From Chloroflexota bacterium (GTDB lineage: Bacteria; Chloroflexota; Anaerolineae; Anaerolineales; UBA11858), in assembly GCA_003513015.1 (NCBI GenBank), contig DOTA01000168.1, forward strand, positions 1-20,800: a stretch of DNA of 20,800 nucleotides, written 5' to 3'. The notes below the pieces were generated by a model, which was given only the letters and a program-made list of their open reading frames with translations, had not been told where the DNA came from and did not search any database. Positions within the stretch are counted from its first letter, which is position 1; each line of letters starts with the position of its first letter. Below, one piece after another: positions 1 to 6,627 of this stretch. The position numbers and the translations under genes were made by a program.

Positions 1-1641
1 AATCTGGCCGCTTCAAGCCTCAACAACCAACCCGATGCCCGCTTGCGGTTACGCTTCACATCGGATTCCAACACGACCGCAGATGGCTGGCACCTCGATG
101 ACATTCAACTCAATGGATCTGGTGAGGCCTGCTTGCTTGCCACCTTGCCCCGGGCCGAATTTCGTTCTTCCAGCCCCGATCCTGTCGGCACGGCCACCAC
201 TTTTACGAACCTTTCTACGGGAGCAGATCTGCAATTCACCTGGGATTTCGGCGATGCCAGCCCCACGGTCACTGAAACCAACCCCACCCACATCTTCCCG
301 GCAATTAGTTACTACACCGTTACACTGACCACCACCAACCTGTTAGGCAGCGCTGTCTTCAGTGATGTAATTACCATCGAGCCACCGACTACAGCCTTAT
401 CGCTGGAGAAAACTGCCAGTGTGAGCGAAACCTCCCCAAACCAGGTTTTTACGTACACTTTGCTAACCCAGTTTGATCTGGCTGGAACGCACGCCTACCA
501 AACTCAACTGGTGGACCCGGTGCCTCCCGAGGTAGTGGTGCTCACCGAAACCATCCGCTTTGGGGGTGTTCCCGCGCCCCAATTGTATGATCCAATCCTC
601 AGAACCATCACCGCCCCCCTCCAAGGGGTCTTCACCGACACCGCCACAATCAGCCTGACATTCCAGGTGCAAGTTGATGCCAGTGCGATCAGCGATGCCT
701 GGATTGAAAATCAGGCCAGCGCTCAAGCCTGGATCGATGGCGTGCGCGTTCCCGGAACGCATCAGGCCACTAGTCAGGTGGCTGCCCCATCACTGCCGGA
801 TTTAACCCTCAATAAAACTGCCAGCCTGACGGAAGCGCTCCCGGGAGAAATTTTCACATATACGCTGCAAGCCCAAATTGACCTTCCCGGAACGCACCAA
901 TACCAGTTCCACCTGCTGGATCCGCTCCCGGCGGAGGTCACCATTTTGACGGATACACTTCAACTGATGGGTGTTCCCGCACCTCAATTGTATGACCCGG
1001 CCTCGGAGAGTATCACGGTCACCCTGGGGGGCAGTTTCACCCATACAATCGGGATCAGCCTCACTTTCCAGGTGCAAGTTAATGCCACGGCCCCTGGCGG
1101 CTCCCTGATCGAAAATCAGGTCACAGCCCAAGCCTCTGTCGATGGTCTGCACAGCCCGGAAGCGGTTCATTCCGCCAATGTCTCAATCCTCCCGCCGCCT
1201 GAATTGGCGGTAGAAAAAACGCTCAGCACCTCCATAGCGCTGCAGGGTGAAGTTTTTACATACACTTTACAGGCCAATTTAGCACTGCCAGGCGAGCGCG
1301 CTTATACCCTGGTTTTATCCGATATCCTGCCCGCAGAGATCAGCGTGATGACCGAGAGCCTGCGCTTGAATGGTAGCCCGGCACCCGAAATTTATGATGC
1401 ACAGACGCACACGTTGTTTTACACAGATTCCGGATCGGCACAGAATGCCCATGAGGTGACGATCACTTTTCAAGCCCAAACAGGTGAACAGATTGTGCCT
1501 GAAACCTGGATCGCCAACCGGCTAGAGGCCCAAGCTATGGTAGAAGGTTATATCTTTGCCCTAGAGGCTAGCGCTCAAGCCACAATTTTCATCAGCAAGG
1601 ATGATCACTTCACAATCTTTTTGCCAATGATCACACAATAA
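1..1641 (+). CDS. Secreted/surface protein, PKD domain plus three DUF11-like repeats (5' end outside window)
   Basis: The reading frame is open from base 1, so the start lies upstream; a TTG at 43 is probably not the start. The first ~40 residues (RLRFTSDSNTTADGWHLDDI) look like the end of a MAM/jelly-roll type extracellular domain. A PKD domain follows (about residues 50-125, with WDFGDASP). Three tandem repeats of about 135 residues then start near bases 397, 802 and 1204. Each carries 'FTYTL', a 'DPLPAEV'-like motif, 'GVPAPQLYD' and 'TFQVQV', typical of DUF11/isopeptide-type surface repeats. The protein ends DHFTIFLPMITQ, a hydrophobic tail resembling a C-terminal motif I recall from many Chloroflexota exported proteins. 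Role inferred: cell-surface adhesion or structural protein. No catalytic domain is visible in this part. Confidence 0.85.
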   Translation, partial: NLAASSLNNQPDARLRLRFTSDSNTTADGWHLDDIQLNGSGEACLLATLPRAEFRSSSPDPVGTATTFTNLSTGADLQFTWDFGDASPTVTETNPTHIFPAISYYTVTLTTTNLLGSAVFSDVITIEPPTTALSLEKTASVSETSPNQVFTYTLLTQFDLAGTHAYQTQLVDPVPPEVVVLTETIRFGGVPAPQLYDPILRTITAPLQGVFTDTATISLTFQVQVDASAISDAWIENQASAQAWIDGVRVPGTHQATSQVAAPSLPDLTLNKTASLTEALPGEIFTYTLQAQIDLPGTHQYQFHLLDPLPAEVTILTDTLQLMGVPAPQLYDPASESITVTLGGSFTHTIGISLTFQVQVNATAPGGSLIENQVTAQASVDGLHSPEAVHSANVSILPPPELAVEKTLSTSIALQGEVFTYTLQANLALPGERAYTLVLSDILPAEISVMTESLRLNGSPAPEIYDAQTHTLFYTDSGSAQNAHEVTITFQAQTGEQIVPETWIANRLEAQAMVEGYIFALEASAQATIFISKDDHFTIFLPMITQ

Positions 1642-1660
1642 AAATCCCCAAAATGCCAAA

Positions 1661-1705
1661 CTGACAGGTTCGAAAGCCCGGGAATGGTACTTTCGAACCT
1701 GTCAG
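1661..1705. repeat. Perfect 16-bp inverted repeat, 13-nt loop
   Basis: CTGACAGGTTCGAAAG (1661-1676) is exactly mirrored by CTTTCGAACCTGTCAG (1690-1705). There is no T-run after it, so it is a poor intrinsic terminator for the upstream gene. From memory it resembles the dispersed 'CTGACAGGTT...AACCTGTCAG' intergenic palindromes of environmental Chloroflexota genomes. Its right arm lies where the -35 region of the pncC promoter would be. Confidence 0.8.
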
Positions 1706-1724
1706 AAACGCAAAAAGTTCTGGT

Positions 1725-1730
1725 TATAAT
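1725..1730 (+). promoter_or_regulatory. Candidate -10 box (TATAAT) for pncC
   Basis: A perfect TATAAT ends 7 nt before the ATG at 1738. Transcription would start at or next to the start codon, giving a leaderless mRNA. No good -35 is visible; the position 17 nt upstream reads TCAGAA within the palindrome arm. Confidence 0.5.
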
Positions 1731-1737
1731 TGCTCAC

Positions 1738-2229
1738 ATGAATGAACCATTGGAAATTATCGTTGGAGATTTGCTCAGAGAACGCGGTTGGCGGCTGGCA
1801 GTGGCCGAATCATGCACGGGGGGCTTGATCGGCCACCGGATCACGAATATCCCCGGATCATCAACTTATTATATGGGAAGTGTCACCGCTTATGCTTACG
1901 AAGCCAAAGTGCGGCTTTTAGGTGTCAAGTGGGCCACCCTGGAAGAATTTGGCGCGGTCAGCGAAGCGGTAGTGCTCGAAATGGCCCGCGGTGTGCGGCG
2001 TGCGCTGGCTGCCGATGTGGGCCTCTCGGTTAGCGGGATCGCCGGACCCAGTGGCGGCACGGAGGATAAGCCTGTGGGCCTGACTTGCTTCGGGATCAGT
2101 GTGCCCGACGATGAACATACCTGGGAAGTCATCTGGCATGGGGATCGAATTCAAAATAAAGAACTTTCAGCTGAACACGCTTTACAATTATTAGTGGATT
2201 TTTTGAGGAGCAGGGATGGAAACCATTGA
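1738..2229 (+). CDS. pncC: Nicotinamide-nucleotide amidohydrolase, CinA C-terminal family
   Basis: 163 residues, matching a stand-alone CinA C-terminal domain; the N-terminal MoaB-like domain of full CinA is absent. The family deamidates NMN to nicotinate mononucleotide in pyridine nucleotide recycling. Diagnostic motifs seen are AESCTGG (residues ~23-29), the 'PGSS..Y..G...YA...K...LGV' segment and GIAGPSGGT. I chose ATG 1738 because it begins right before the conserved region and follows a TATAAT box. An in-frame ATG at 1684 lies inside the palindrome and would add 18 unconserved residues. No Shine-Dalgarno is visible before 1738, consistent with a leaderless message. It overlaps the next gene by 14 nt. 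Confidence 0.88.
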   Translation: MNEPLEIIVGDLLRERGWRLAVAESCTGGLIGHRITNIPGSSTYYMGSVTAYAYEAKVRLLGVKWATLEEFGAVSEAVVLEMARGVRRALAADVGLSVSGIAGPSGGTEDKPVGLTCFGISVPDDEHTWEVIWHGDRIQNKELSAEHALQLLVDFLRSRDGNH

Positions 2230-2458
2230 AGTAACCGCACGGTTTGATACACAGGGCAACATTACCCCCCTCAGCTTTGTGCTGCAGGGAAGGCTTTATC
2301 AGGTCGATTCGGTAGGTCGTCGTTGGGAAGCCAAAGATGGTATGCACATCCTGGTAATGATTCCCGGGAACCGCGCTCATCATTTGGTATTCAATTATAA
2401 GTCGCTCACCTGGACACTGATTCGGGGCACCGAAACTCCCACTGTTCCGCGTATTTAG
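2216..2458 (+). CDS. Small conserved-looking protein, 80 aa (DUF6504-like?)
   Basis: Starts inside the pncC 3' end in another frame, with a GAGGAG Shine-Dalgarno 5 nt before the ATG, so it is probably co-translated with pncC. The protein is beta-rich and soluble, with no signal or membrane segment. The central pattern (a residue run 'VLQGRLYQVDSVGRRWE', then hydrophobic strands) reminds me of DUF6504-type small proteins, but this is a weak impression. Function unknown; the tight coupling to pncC is the only context. Confidence 0.7.
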   Translation: METIEVTARFDTQGNITPLSFVLQGRLYQVDSVGRRWEAKDGMHILVMIPGNRAHHLVFNYKSLTWTLIRGTETPTVPRI

Positions 2459-2473
2459 CTTTAAAAAGCCGAT

Positions 2474-2502
2474 TTCGCAACGAATTTCGCAAAAAGTATA
2501 AT
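2474..2502 (+). promoter_or_regulatory. Sigma-70-type promoter for the secreted repeat protein
   Basis: TTCGCA (2474-2479), a 17-nt spacer and TATAAT (2497-2502). Two copies of TTTCGCAA (2473-2480 and 2485-2492) form a 12-nt-spaced direct repeat over the -35 and spacer. This could be an operator or chance. Predicted start near 2509 leaves a ~170-nt leader before ATG 2679. Confidence 0.6.
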
Positions 2503-2576
2503 TTCTTGTGAACCAATCACCAAAATACACTTGCATTTGCAAGGATTTCAAAGTATTCTATAGAAGTAGATCAACA

Positions 2577-2672
2577 GAGCCATGAAACCCGGCTCGGGGG
2601 TCAAAATGCAGCGAAGGCCCTCCTCCCAGGTTTCGAACAATTTTGGTGTTTAATTTTCTATCAATGAGGAGG
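2577..2672 (+). promoter_or_regulatory. Structured 5' leader with a possible pseudoknot and Shine-Dalgarno sequestration
   Basis: GAGCC (2577-2581) pairs with GGCTC (2591-2595). The enclosed ACCC (2587-2590) can pair with GGGT (2598-2601), giving an H-type pseudoknot. CCTCCTC (2619-2625) is exactly complementary to the Shine-Dalgarno GAGGAGG (2666-2672). GAAACC (2584-2589) can also pair with GGTTTC (2629-2634), in competition with the pseudoknot. I recognise no known riboswitch consensus. A thermosensor, an unknown riboswitch or simple leader structure are all possible. Confidence 0.4.
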
Positions 2673-2678
2673 TTCAAA

Positions 2679-3746
2679 ATGAAATATATTACTGCAATTA
2701 TTTTGACGGTCGTAATGTTGGCGATACCATTCAGTTCCGCATTCACGGCCATCAACCTGCCCGGTGATATAACTATTCTGGGAGGCCCAAAGGTGATCCC
2801 CACCTTTGTAATCTCAGCTGTGGCAAGAGATTCGTGGGTTGAAATCCAGACAGATAACTTCCCGGCCAAAGATAATTTCATCGTCACCATGGGCCCAATG
2901 GGTTCTGCCGGAATCGGTGGCATTATCATTGGCACCACCTATTCCGGGCCGGGCGGTCGTTTCACAATGCGATATGATATTCCGCCAGCGCTGCAAGGCT
3001 CGCATCAAATCGCCATTCGACTGGAAAGCCCCAGTTCGGGCTATTATGCCTACAACTGGTTTTACAACAATACGGTCAACACCACCGATCCAAGTCCATC
3101 ACCCGCTCCCCCCATTGGTTACAGCGGCTTCCCCACCTTCAGCATTGCCAGTGTAGTAGCTAGCAAATCCGTTACGATTACCCCCCATAACTTCCCACCC
3201 AACGACAACTTCCTGGTTCGCATGAACTGGATGGGAACCCAAGGCATTGCCGGGCAAATTGTGGAAAGCGTTTCTACCAACGCCAATGGCAAACTCAGCA
3301 ACACCACCTTCGAAATCCCCGGTTTCTTGGGCGTAGCTTCTCAAATTGCCATCCGGCTGGAAAGCCCCGAAACCAACTATTATGCCTTCAACTGGTTCTA
3401 CAATAATTCCACCAGCACAGTTCCAGATAACCCGGATCAGCCTAGCTATAAGGGCTACCCAACCTTTGCGATTGCCTCGGTTGTGCGGGACAAAAATGTC
3501 AAGATCGCGCCCAGCAACTTCCCGCCCAATGACACCTTCTATGTGAAGATCAACTGGATGGGCACCCGCGGCGTTGGTGGTTACCTGGCACAAACGGTCA
3601 CTACTGATGCGAATGGCAATCTCTCGGATTTGAAATACCCGATCCCGGATTATCTAAAGGGTGAGTACCAACTTTCAATCCGGTTGGAAAGCCCGTACAC
3701 CGGATACTACGCCTATAACTGGTTCTACAATAACACCACCCCGTAG
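2679..3746 (+). CDS. Secreted protein with three ~95-residue 'YNWFYNN' repeats
   Basis: 355 residues. ATG 2679 follows a strong GAGGAGG with 6-nt spacing; an upstream TTG at 2643 is less likely. The N-terminus (MKYITAIILTVVMLAIPFSS) is a signal peptide, probably cleaved near the end of SSAFTA. Three repeats follow, each of the form 'PTF.IASVV....V.I...NFP..D.F.V..-MG--G--G', then '..QIAIRLESP...YYAYNWFYNN'. They are joined by short Pro/Ser/Asp linkers. No enzyme motif or transmembrane anchor is seen. The repeats are probably beta-sandwich domains (inference). I recall similar hypothetical proteins in Anaerolineae but no function. The gene has its own promoter, a structured leader and a terminator, so it is a single-gene unit. 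Confidence 0.85.
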   Translation: MKYITAIILTVVMLAIPFSSAFTAINLPGDITILGGPKVIPTFVISAVARDSWVEIQTDNFPAKDNFIVTMGPMGSAGIGGIIIGTTYSGPGGRFTMRYDIPPALQGSHQIAIRLESPSSGYYAYNWFYNNTVNTTDPSPSPAPPIGYSGFPTFSIASVVASKSVTITPHNFPPNDNFLVRMNWMGTQGIAGQIVESVSTNANGKLSNTTFEIPGFLGVASQIAIRLESPETNYYAFNWFYNNSTSTVPDNPDQPSYKGYPTFAIASVVRDKNVKIAPSNFPPNDTFYVKINWMGTRGVGGYLAQTVTTDANGNLSDLKYPIPDYLKGEYQLSIRLESPYTGYYAYNWFYNNTTP

Positions 3747-3842
3747 ATTCTCAGCGGGAACATGGAATTTATGAAGGTTGGCTGACCCCTAAGGAAACAC
3801 GCGCCCCTCACAAATTTCAGACCCAGTTTTCTATCCGTTAAT

Positions 3843-3882
3843 AAAAAAAGACCGTCACTTTTCGGGTGACGGTCTTTTTTTT
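3843..3882. terminator. Bidirectional intrinsic terminator
   Basis: GACCGTCAC (3850-3858) and GTGACGGTC (3866-3874) form a 9-bp stem with a 7-nt loop. It is preceded by A7 and followed by T8, so it works on both strands. It separates the convergent secreted-repeat gene (+) and metG (-). Confidence 0.95.
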
Positions 3883-3891
3883 CATCCAGCA

Positions 3892-5673
3892 CTATCCCAT
3901 GCGGGCGCGTTCTTCATCGATGATGCTGACATCCAATTTTTTGAAAAGCGGTTCCGGTTTTTGAAATGCTTTTCCGGGCTGGAGTTGGCTGGGCTGCCAG
4001 TGTCCACTCGCTTTGTCGGGCAAATAACGCAAACCGGTGTGCTCACCGAGAGCATCTTGAACATTTTCAACAACTTGCTGCCCAAAGAGCGGCTCGGTAT
4101 AACCCAAGTAAGCGTGTAACCGCTCACTGGTGAAGGGAATAAAGGGAGCCAGCAACACTTTGAGCGAATCAATCACCCGCATAGCAGTGTAGATCGTTTT
4201 GGCGGCGGCGGCTTTATCGGTTTTGATCTCGAACCAGGGAGCCTGAGTATCGAGATATTTGTTGGCTTCGCTGGCCAGGCGGATGGCTTCGCTGAGGGCA
4301 GCGCGCAGTTTCACGCTGGCGATCAAATCGCCGACGCTTTCAAAACCGGCTTCAACCGTTGCAATGATTTCGTGATCGGCAGGGCGCAATTCACCGGGAT
4401 CGGGAATGTGACCTTCCCAGTGTTTGTGGGCCAGGGAAAGTACACGGTTCGCGAGATTACCCCAGGTTGCCACGAGTTCATTGTTGTTGCGAGCGTGAAA
4501 ATCGCTCCAACTCCAGTCGGTATCGCGGTTTTCAGGCATGTTGATAGTCAGGTAGTAGCGCAGCGCATCAGGGTCGTAGCGACTGAGAAAATCGCGGCCC
4601 CAAACCGCCCAGTTGCGCGAACCAGAGATTTTTTTAGCTTCCATGTTCATGAACTGGTTAGCGGGAACATCAAAAGGCAACTTTAGCGTTTGATGATCTT
4701 CTTCAGCAAAGATTTGCATGAATTGCTCACCTGCGCCCATCAATTCCGCAGGCCAGAGAGCGGTATGGAAGAAGATGTTATCTTTGCCAATAAAGTAGAA
4801 GGCTTTGGCCTCGGGGTTGATCCACCAATCGCGCCAGGCTTCGGGTTGATCCACGATTTGCGACCATTCCACTGGGGCAGAGAGATAGCCGATCACAGCC
4901 TCAAACCAAACGTACAGGCATTTTTCTTCCCAGCCATCCACGGGCACGGGGATGCCCCAATCGAGGTCGCGGGTGATCGGTCGCGGTTTCAAGCCTTCGG
5001 ATTCGATTTTTCCAAGCGATTCACCCAGAACGGTGTCGCGCATGTAAGCGCGACGGGCACGCAGGAAATCAGCGACTTTGGGTTCTAGTTTCGAAAGATC
5101 GAGGTAGAAATGCTCGGTATCCCGCAGCTCGGGCGTGGAACCATCGGATTTTGAAATGGGGTTGAGCAACTTTTCGGGTTCGAGCACATTGCCACAGGCA
5201 TCACACTGATCAGAGCGAGCGCCATCGGTGCCGCAAATGTAGCAGGTGCCTTCAATGTAACGGTCGGGTAAGAAGCGTCCCGCAGCAGAAGAATACCATT
5301 GGGGCCGGATTTCAGTGTAAAGAAAACCGTTTTTTTTCAGGGCCAAAAAAATGCTCTGCGAGACCCGGAAATGGTTGGCGGTATGCGTGGTGGTAAACAA
5401 ATCATAGGTGATACCCAATTGTTGAAATAAATCCAGAAAACCGTTGTGATATTCCTTGTAAACTTCTTCGACCGGTTTGTTCAGAGCATCCGCTTTGAGC
5501 GTGACAGGCGTGCCATGCGAATCAGTGCCGGAAACCATCAAAACCCGGTTACCTTTCAAACGATGATAGCGGGCAAAAATATCACCAGGCAAATGCGATC
5601 CGGTGATGTTTCCCACGTGAATTTCGGCGTTGGCATAAGGCCAGGCAATCGCAACTAAAATATTCTCAGACAT
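3892..5673 (-). CDS. metG: Methionyl-tRNA synthetase
   Basis: 593 residues; class I synthetase that charges tRNA-Met. The HIGH-type motif is HVGN (residues 19-22). A zinc knuckle has CYIC (144-147) and CDAC (157-160). The KMSKS loop is the variant KKISGSR (347-353). The anticodon-binding helical domain follows, with 'FHARNNNELVATWGNLANRVLS' split across residues ~395-420. No C-terminal EMAP-II/OB dimerisation domain is present; the protein ends soon after the anticodon domain. ATG 5673 follows AGGAG with 6-nt spacing. Upstream lies a Met-rich leader ORF and an intrinsic terminator, so expression is probably controlled by attenuation. Large plus-strand ORFs inside this gene are antisense shadows. 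Confidence 0.97.
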   Translation of the reverse strand: MSENILVAIAWPYANAEIHVGNITGSHLPGDIFARYHRLKGNRVLMVSGTDSHGTPVTLKADALNKPVEEVYKEYHNGFLDLFQQLGITYDLFTTTHTANHFRVSQSIFLALKKNGFLYTEIRPQWYSSAAGRFLPDRYIEGTCYICGTDGARSDQCDACGNVLEPEKLLNPISKSDGSTPELRDTEHFYLDLSKLEPKVADFLRARRAYMRDTVLGESLGKIESEGLKPRPITRDLDWGIPVPVDGWEEKCLYVWFEAVIGYLSAPVEWSQIVDQPEAWRDWWINPEAKAFYFIGKDNIFFHTALWPAELMGAGEQFMQIFAEEDHQTLKLPFDVPANQFMNMEAKKISGSRNWAVWGRDFLSRYDPDALRYYLTINMPENRDTDWSWSDFHARNNNELVATWGNLANRVLSLAHKHWEGHIPDPGELRPADHEIIATVEAGFESVGDLIASVKLRAALSEAIRLASEANKYLDTQAPWFEIKTDKAAAAKTIYTAMRVIDSLKVLLAPFIPFTSERLHAYLGYTEPLFGQQVVENVQDALGEHTGLRYLPDKASGHWQPSQLQPGKAFQKPEPLFKKLDVSIIDEERARMG

Positions 5674-5718
5674 TTCAAACTCCTAACTCTTCACAAAACG
5701 AAATTGTGTCAAAACACG

Positions 5719-5743
5719 AAAAAAGGCTGCCCGCGGGCAGCCT
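5719..5743 (-). terminator. Attenuator terminator in the metG leader
   Basis: On the minus strand GGCTGCCCGCGGGCAGCC (5742-5725) is a perfect palindrome, folding as a 7-bp stem (8 with a flanking A-T) with a CGCG loop. It is followed directly by TTTTTT (5724-5719). It lies 46 nt before the metG ATG and after a short ORF, so it would stop transcription before metG unless disrupted. Confidence 0.85.
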
Positions 5744-5778
5744 GATTGAACGTTGTTCGGAGCGTTTCAACACGCGGC

Positions 5779-5883
5779 TCACAATGCCAGGGCTGCCCGA
5801 ATATTTTCGCGGGGCATCAAGCTCATCATTATGCACATCATGGAGAGCGCGGCCAGCATCAAGAATACACTCACAAGTATCAT
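5779..5883 (-). CDS. Met-rich leader peptide of metG, 34 aa
   Basis: ATG 5883 to TGA 5779, preceded by GAAAGG 8 nt upstream. Seven of 34 codons are ATG (residues 1, 9, 15, 16, 19, 20, 23), with the run SMMCIMMSLM at residues 14-23. After the last Met codon, GCCCCG (5815-5810) can pair with CGGGC (5799-5795). CGGGCAGCC (5799-5791) is exactly complementary to GGCTGCCCG (5742-5734), the 5' half of the terminator. This is the 1:2, 2:3, 3:4 layout of a trp-type attenuator. A ribosome stalled at Met 23 would cover segment 1 and leave segment 2 free for antitermination. One finishing at the TGA would cover part of segment 2 and allow termination. The alternative reading is a small hydrophobic membrane protein, since residues 2-23 are almost all non-polar. 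Confidence 0.65.
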   Translation of the reverse strand: MILVSVFLMLAALSMMCIMMSLMPRENIRAALAL

Positions 5884-5908
5884 TCTAGCAACCTTTCAAA
5901 CTAAAAAA

Positions 5909-5937
5909 AGTTTATAACGGCCATCGTGATTTGTCAA
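5909..5937 (-). promoter_or_regulatory. Candidate promoter for the metG leader
   Basis: A perfect TTGACA (5937-5932) lies upstream of the leader ORF. With a 17-nt spacer the -10 is TAAACT (5914-5909); an alternative TATAAA (5916-5911) has only 15 nt. Predicted start is near 5903, about 20 nt before the leader ATG. It overlaps the end of the short ORF 6079-5912. Confidence 0.5.
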
Positions 5938-6079
5938 GCCCGGTAGATTGGGTGGCATTTGGGATGTCTTCGAGCAATTGAATTTCAATCACACTGATAC
6001 CCGCTTTCCAAGTTTTCTCCCCCAACCGTACGAAGATTGAAACCGCGATAAAATGATCCAGTTCAGGATGACTCATCAT
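5912..6079 (-). CDS. Short ORF overlapping the DUF177 stop, 55 aa
   Basis: ATG 6079 (a second ATG at 6076) lies just before the TGA of the DUF177 gene in another frame. The frame stays open to TAA at 5912. The product is soluble, with an alternating strand-like pattern (FIAVSIFVRLGEKTWKAG, then ISVIEIQLLEDIP). There is no Shine-Dalgarno, so it would depend on translational coupling. I do not recognise it. It sits where rpmF normally follows DUF177, but it has no ribosomal protein L32 features. It could be a chance ORF. Confidence 0.35.
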   Translation of the reverse strand: MMSHPELDHFIAVSIFVRLGEKTWKAGISVIEIQLLEDIPNATQSTGLDKSRWPL

Positions 6080-6584
6080 CCAGCAGCGATTTCAAAACAG
6101 ACAAACGCGGGTCATTCGGCTCTTCATTATGGTTACAAGTTGTCTGGTTGAGATTTTCGCCGCAAACCGGGCAAAGCCCTTTACAATTCGGCTTGCAGGT
6201 GGGGTTGATGGGAATATCCAGGTAAAGATATTCCCTAATTAACGGGAACAAATCAATGTTCAGGTCTTCCGGCAGAACCAATTCCGTATCTTTATCTGCA
6301 TGGGATGGGAATGTGAACATTTCGATAAAATCTAGCGAGAGTGGTTGATCGAACTTCTCCAGACAAAGGCCACATTCCGCTTTGGTTTGGGCCTGACCCT
6401 TGAATTGGAGCAATAACCCCTCGGTTGTCCGTGAAACCGTTACCACTCCCAACAAATCATAAAATTCGAGATCCTCGTCAGTTGAAATTTTATCAATCTC
6501 GAACGGGAACTCCCGGCTATAGCCAGCCGTTTGGTGAACAATAAAACCGACATTCAGCCGGAAAAGCGAGAGGGTTGTTGACAC
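6063..6584 (-). CDS. yceD: DUF177/YceD family protein
   Basis: 173 residues from GTG 6584. Family features seen: N-terminal 'LFRLNVGFIVHQTAGYSREFPFEID', a central CGLCLEKF, and the C-terminal cysteine cluster CKPNCKGLCPVCGENL with a later 'C.H'. In many bacteria the gene precedes rpmF, and the family is linked to 23S rRNA/large-subunit maturation; rpmF is absent here. An in-frame TTG at 6656 is rejected as the start because it is itself the -35 hexamer of a near-perfect promoter. GTG 6584 lies ~37 nt after the predicted transcription start, with AGGCG 5 nt upstream. The gene is divergent from rdgB and may be co-transcribed into metG. Confidence 0.85.
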   Translation of the reverse strand: MSTTLSLFRLNVGFIVHQTAGYSREFPFEIDKISTDEDLEFYDLLGVVTVSRTTEGLLLQFKGQAQTKAECGLCLEKFDQPLSLDFIEMFTFPSHADKDTELVLPEDLNIDLFPLIREYLYLDIPINPTCKPNCKGLCPVCGENLNQTTCNHNEEPNDPRLSVLKSLLDDESS

Positions 6585-6627
6585 AGGATCGCCTAAATTT
6601 GCAGAGAAACTTTCTAAAAGTCGCGAA

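Noticed and set aside
1661..1705. tRNA-like GGTTCGAA T-loop sequence.
   Set aside because: It is part of a simple perfect palindrome; no acceptor stem, anticodon arm or D arm around it.
2510..2665. Cyclic-di-GMP (GEMM) or preQ1 riboswitch before the secreted repeat gene.
   Set aside because: The conserved GEMM core and tetraloop-receptor sequences, and the preQ1 core, are missing. Only a generic structured leader is supported.
4372..5088. Two long plus-strand ORFs (4372-4686 and 4690-5088).
   Set aside because: They lie wholly antisense to metG, whose protein has clear catalytic and zinc motifs; the antisense products have no recognisable features.
5706..5888. 60-codon plus-strand ORF MSKHEKRL...
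   Set aside because: It runs through the terminator palindrome and antisense to the leader ORF; no Shine-Dalgarno or plus-strand promoter, low-complexity product.
5673..5903. T-box riboswitch in the metG leader.
   Set aside because: No AGGGUGGNACCGCG-type T-box sequence and no specifier-loop structure; the terminator 5' arm pairs with a segment inside the leader ORF instead.
5880..6062. rpmF (ribosomal protein L32) after the DUF177 gene.
   Set aside because: No frame shows the L32 start (xVPKRR type) or its cysteine pairs.
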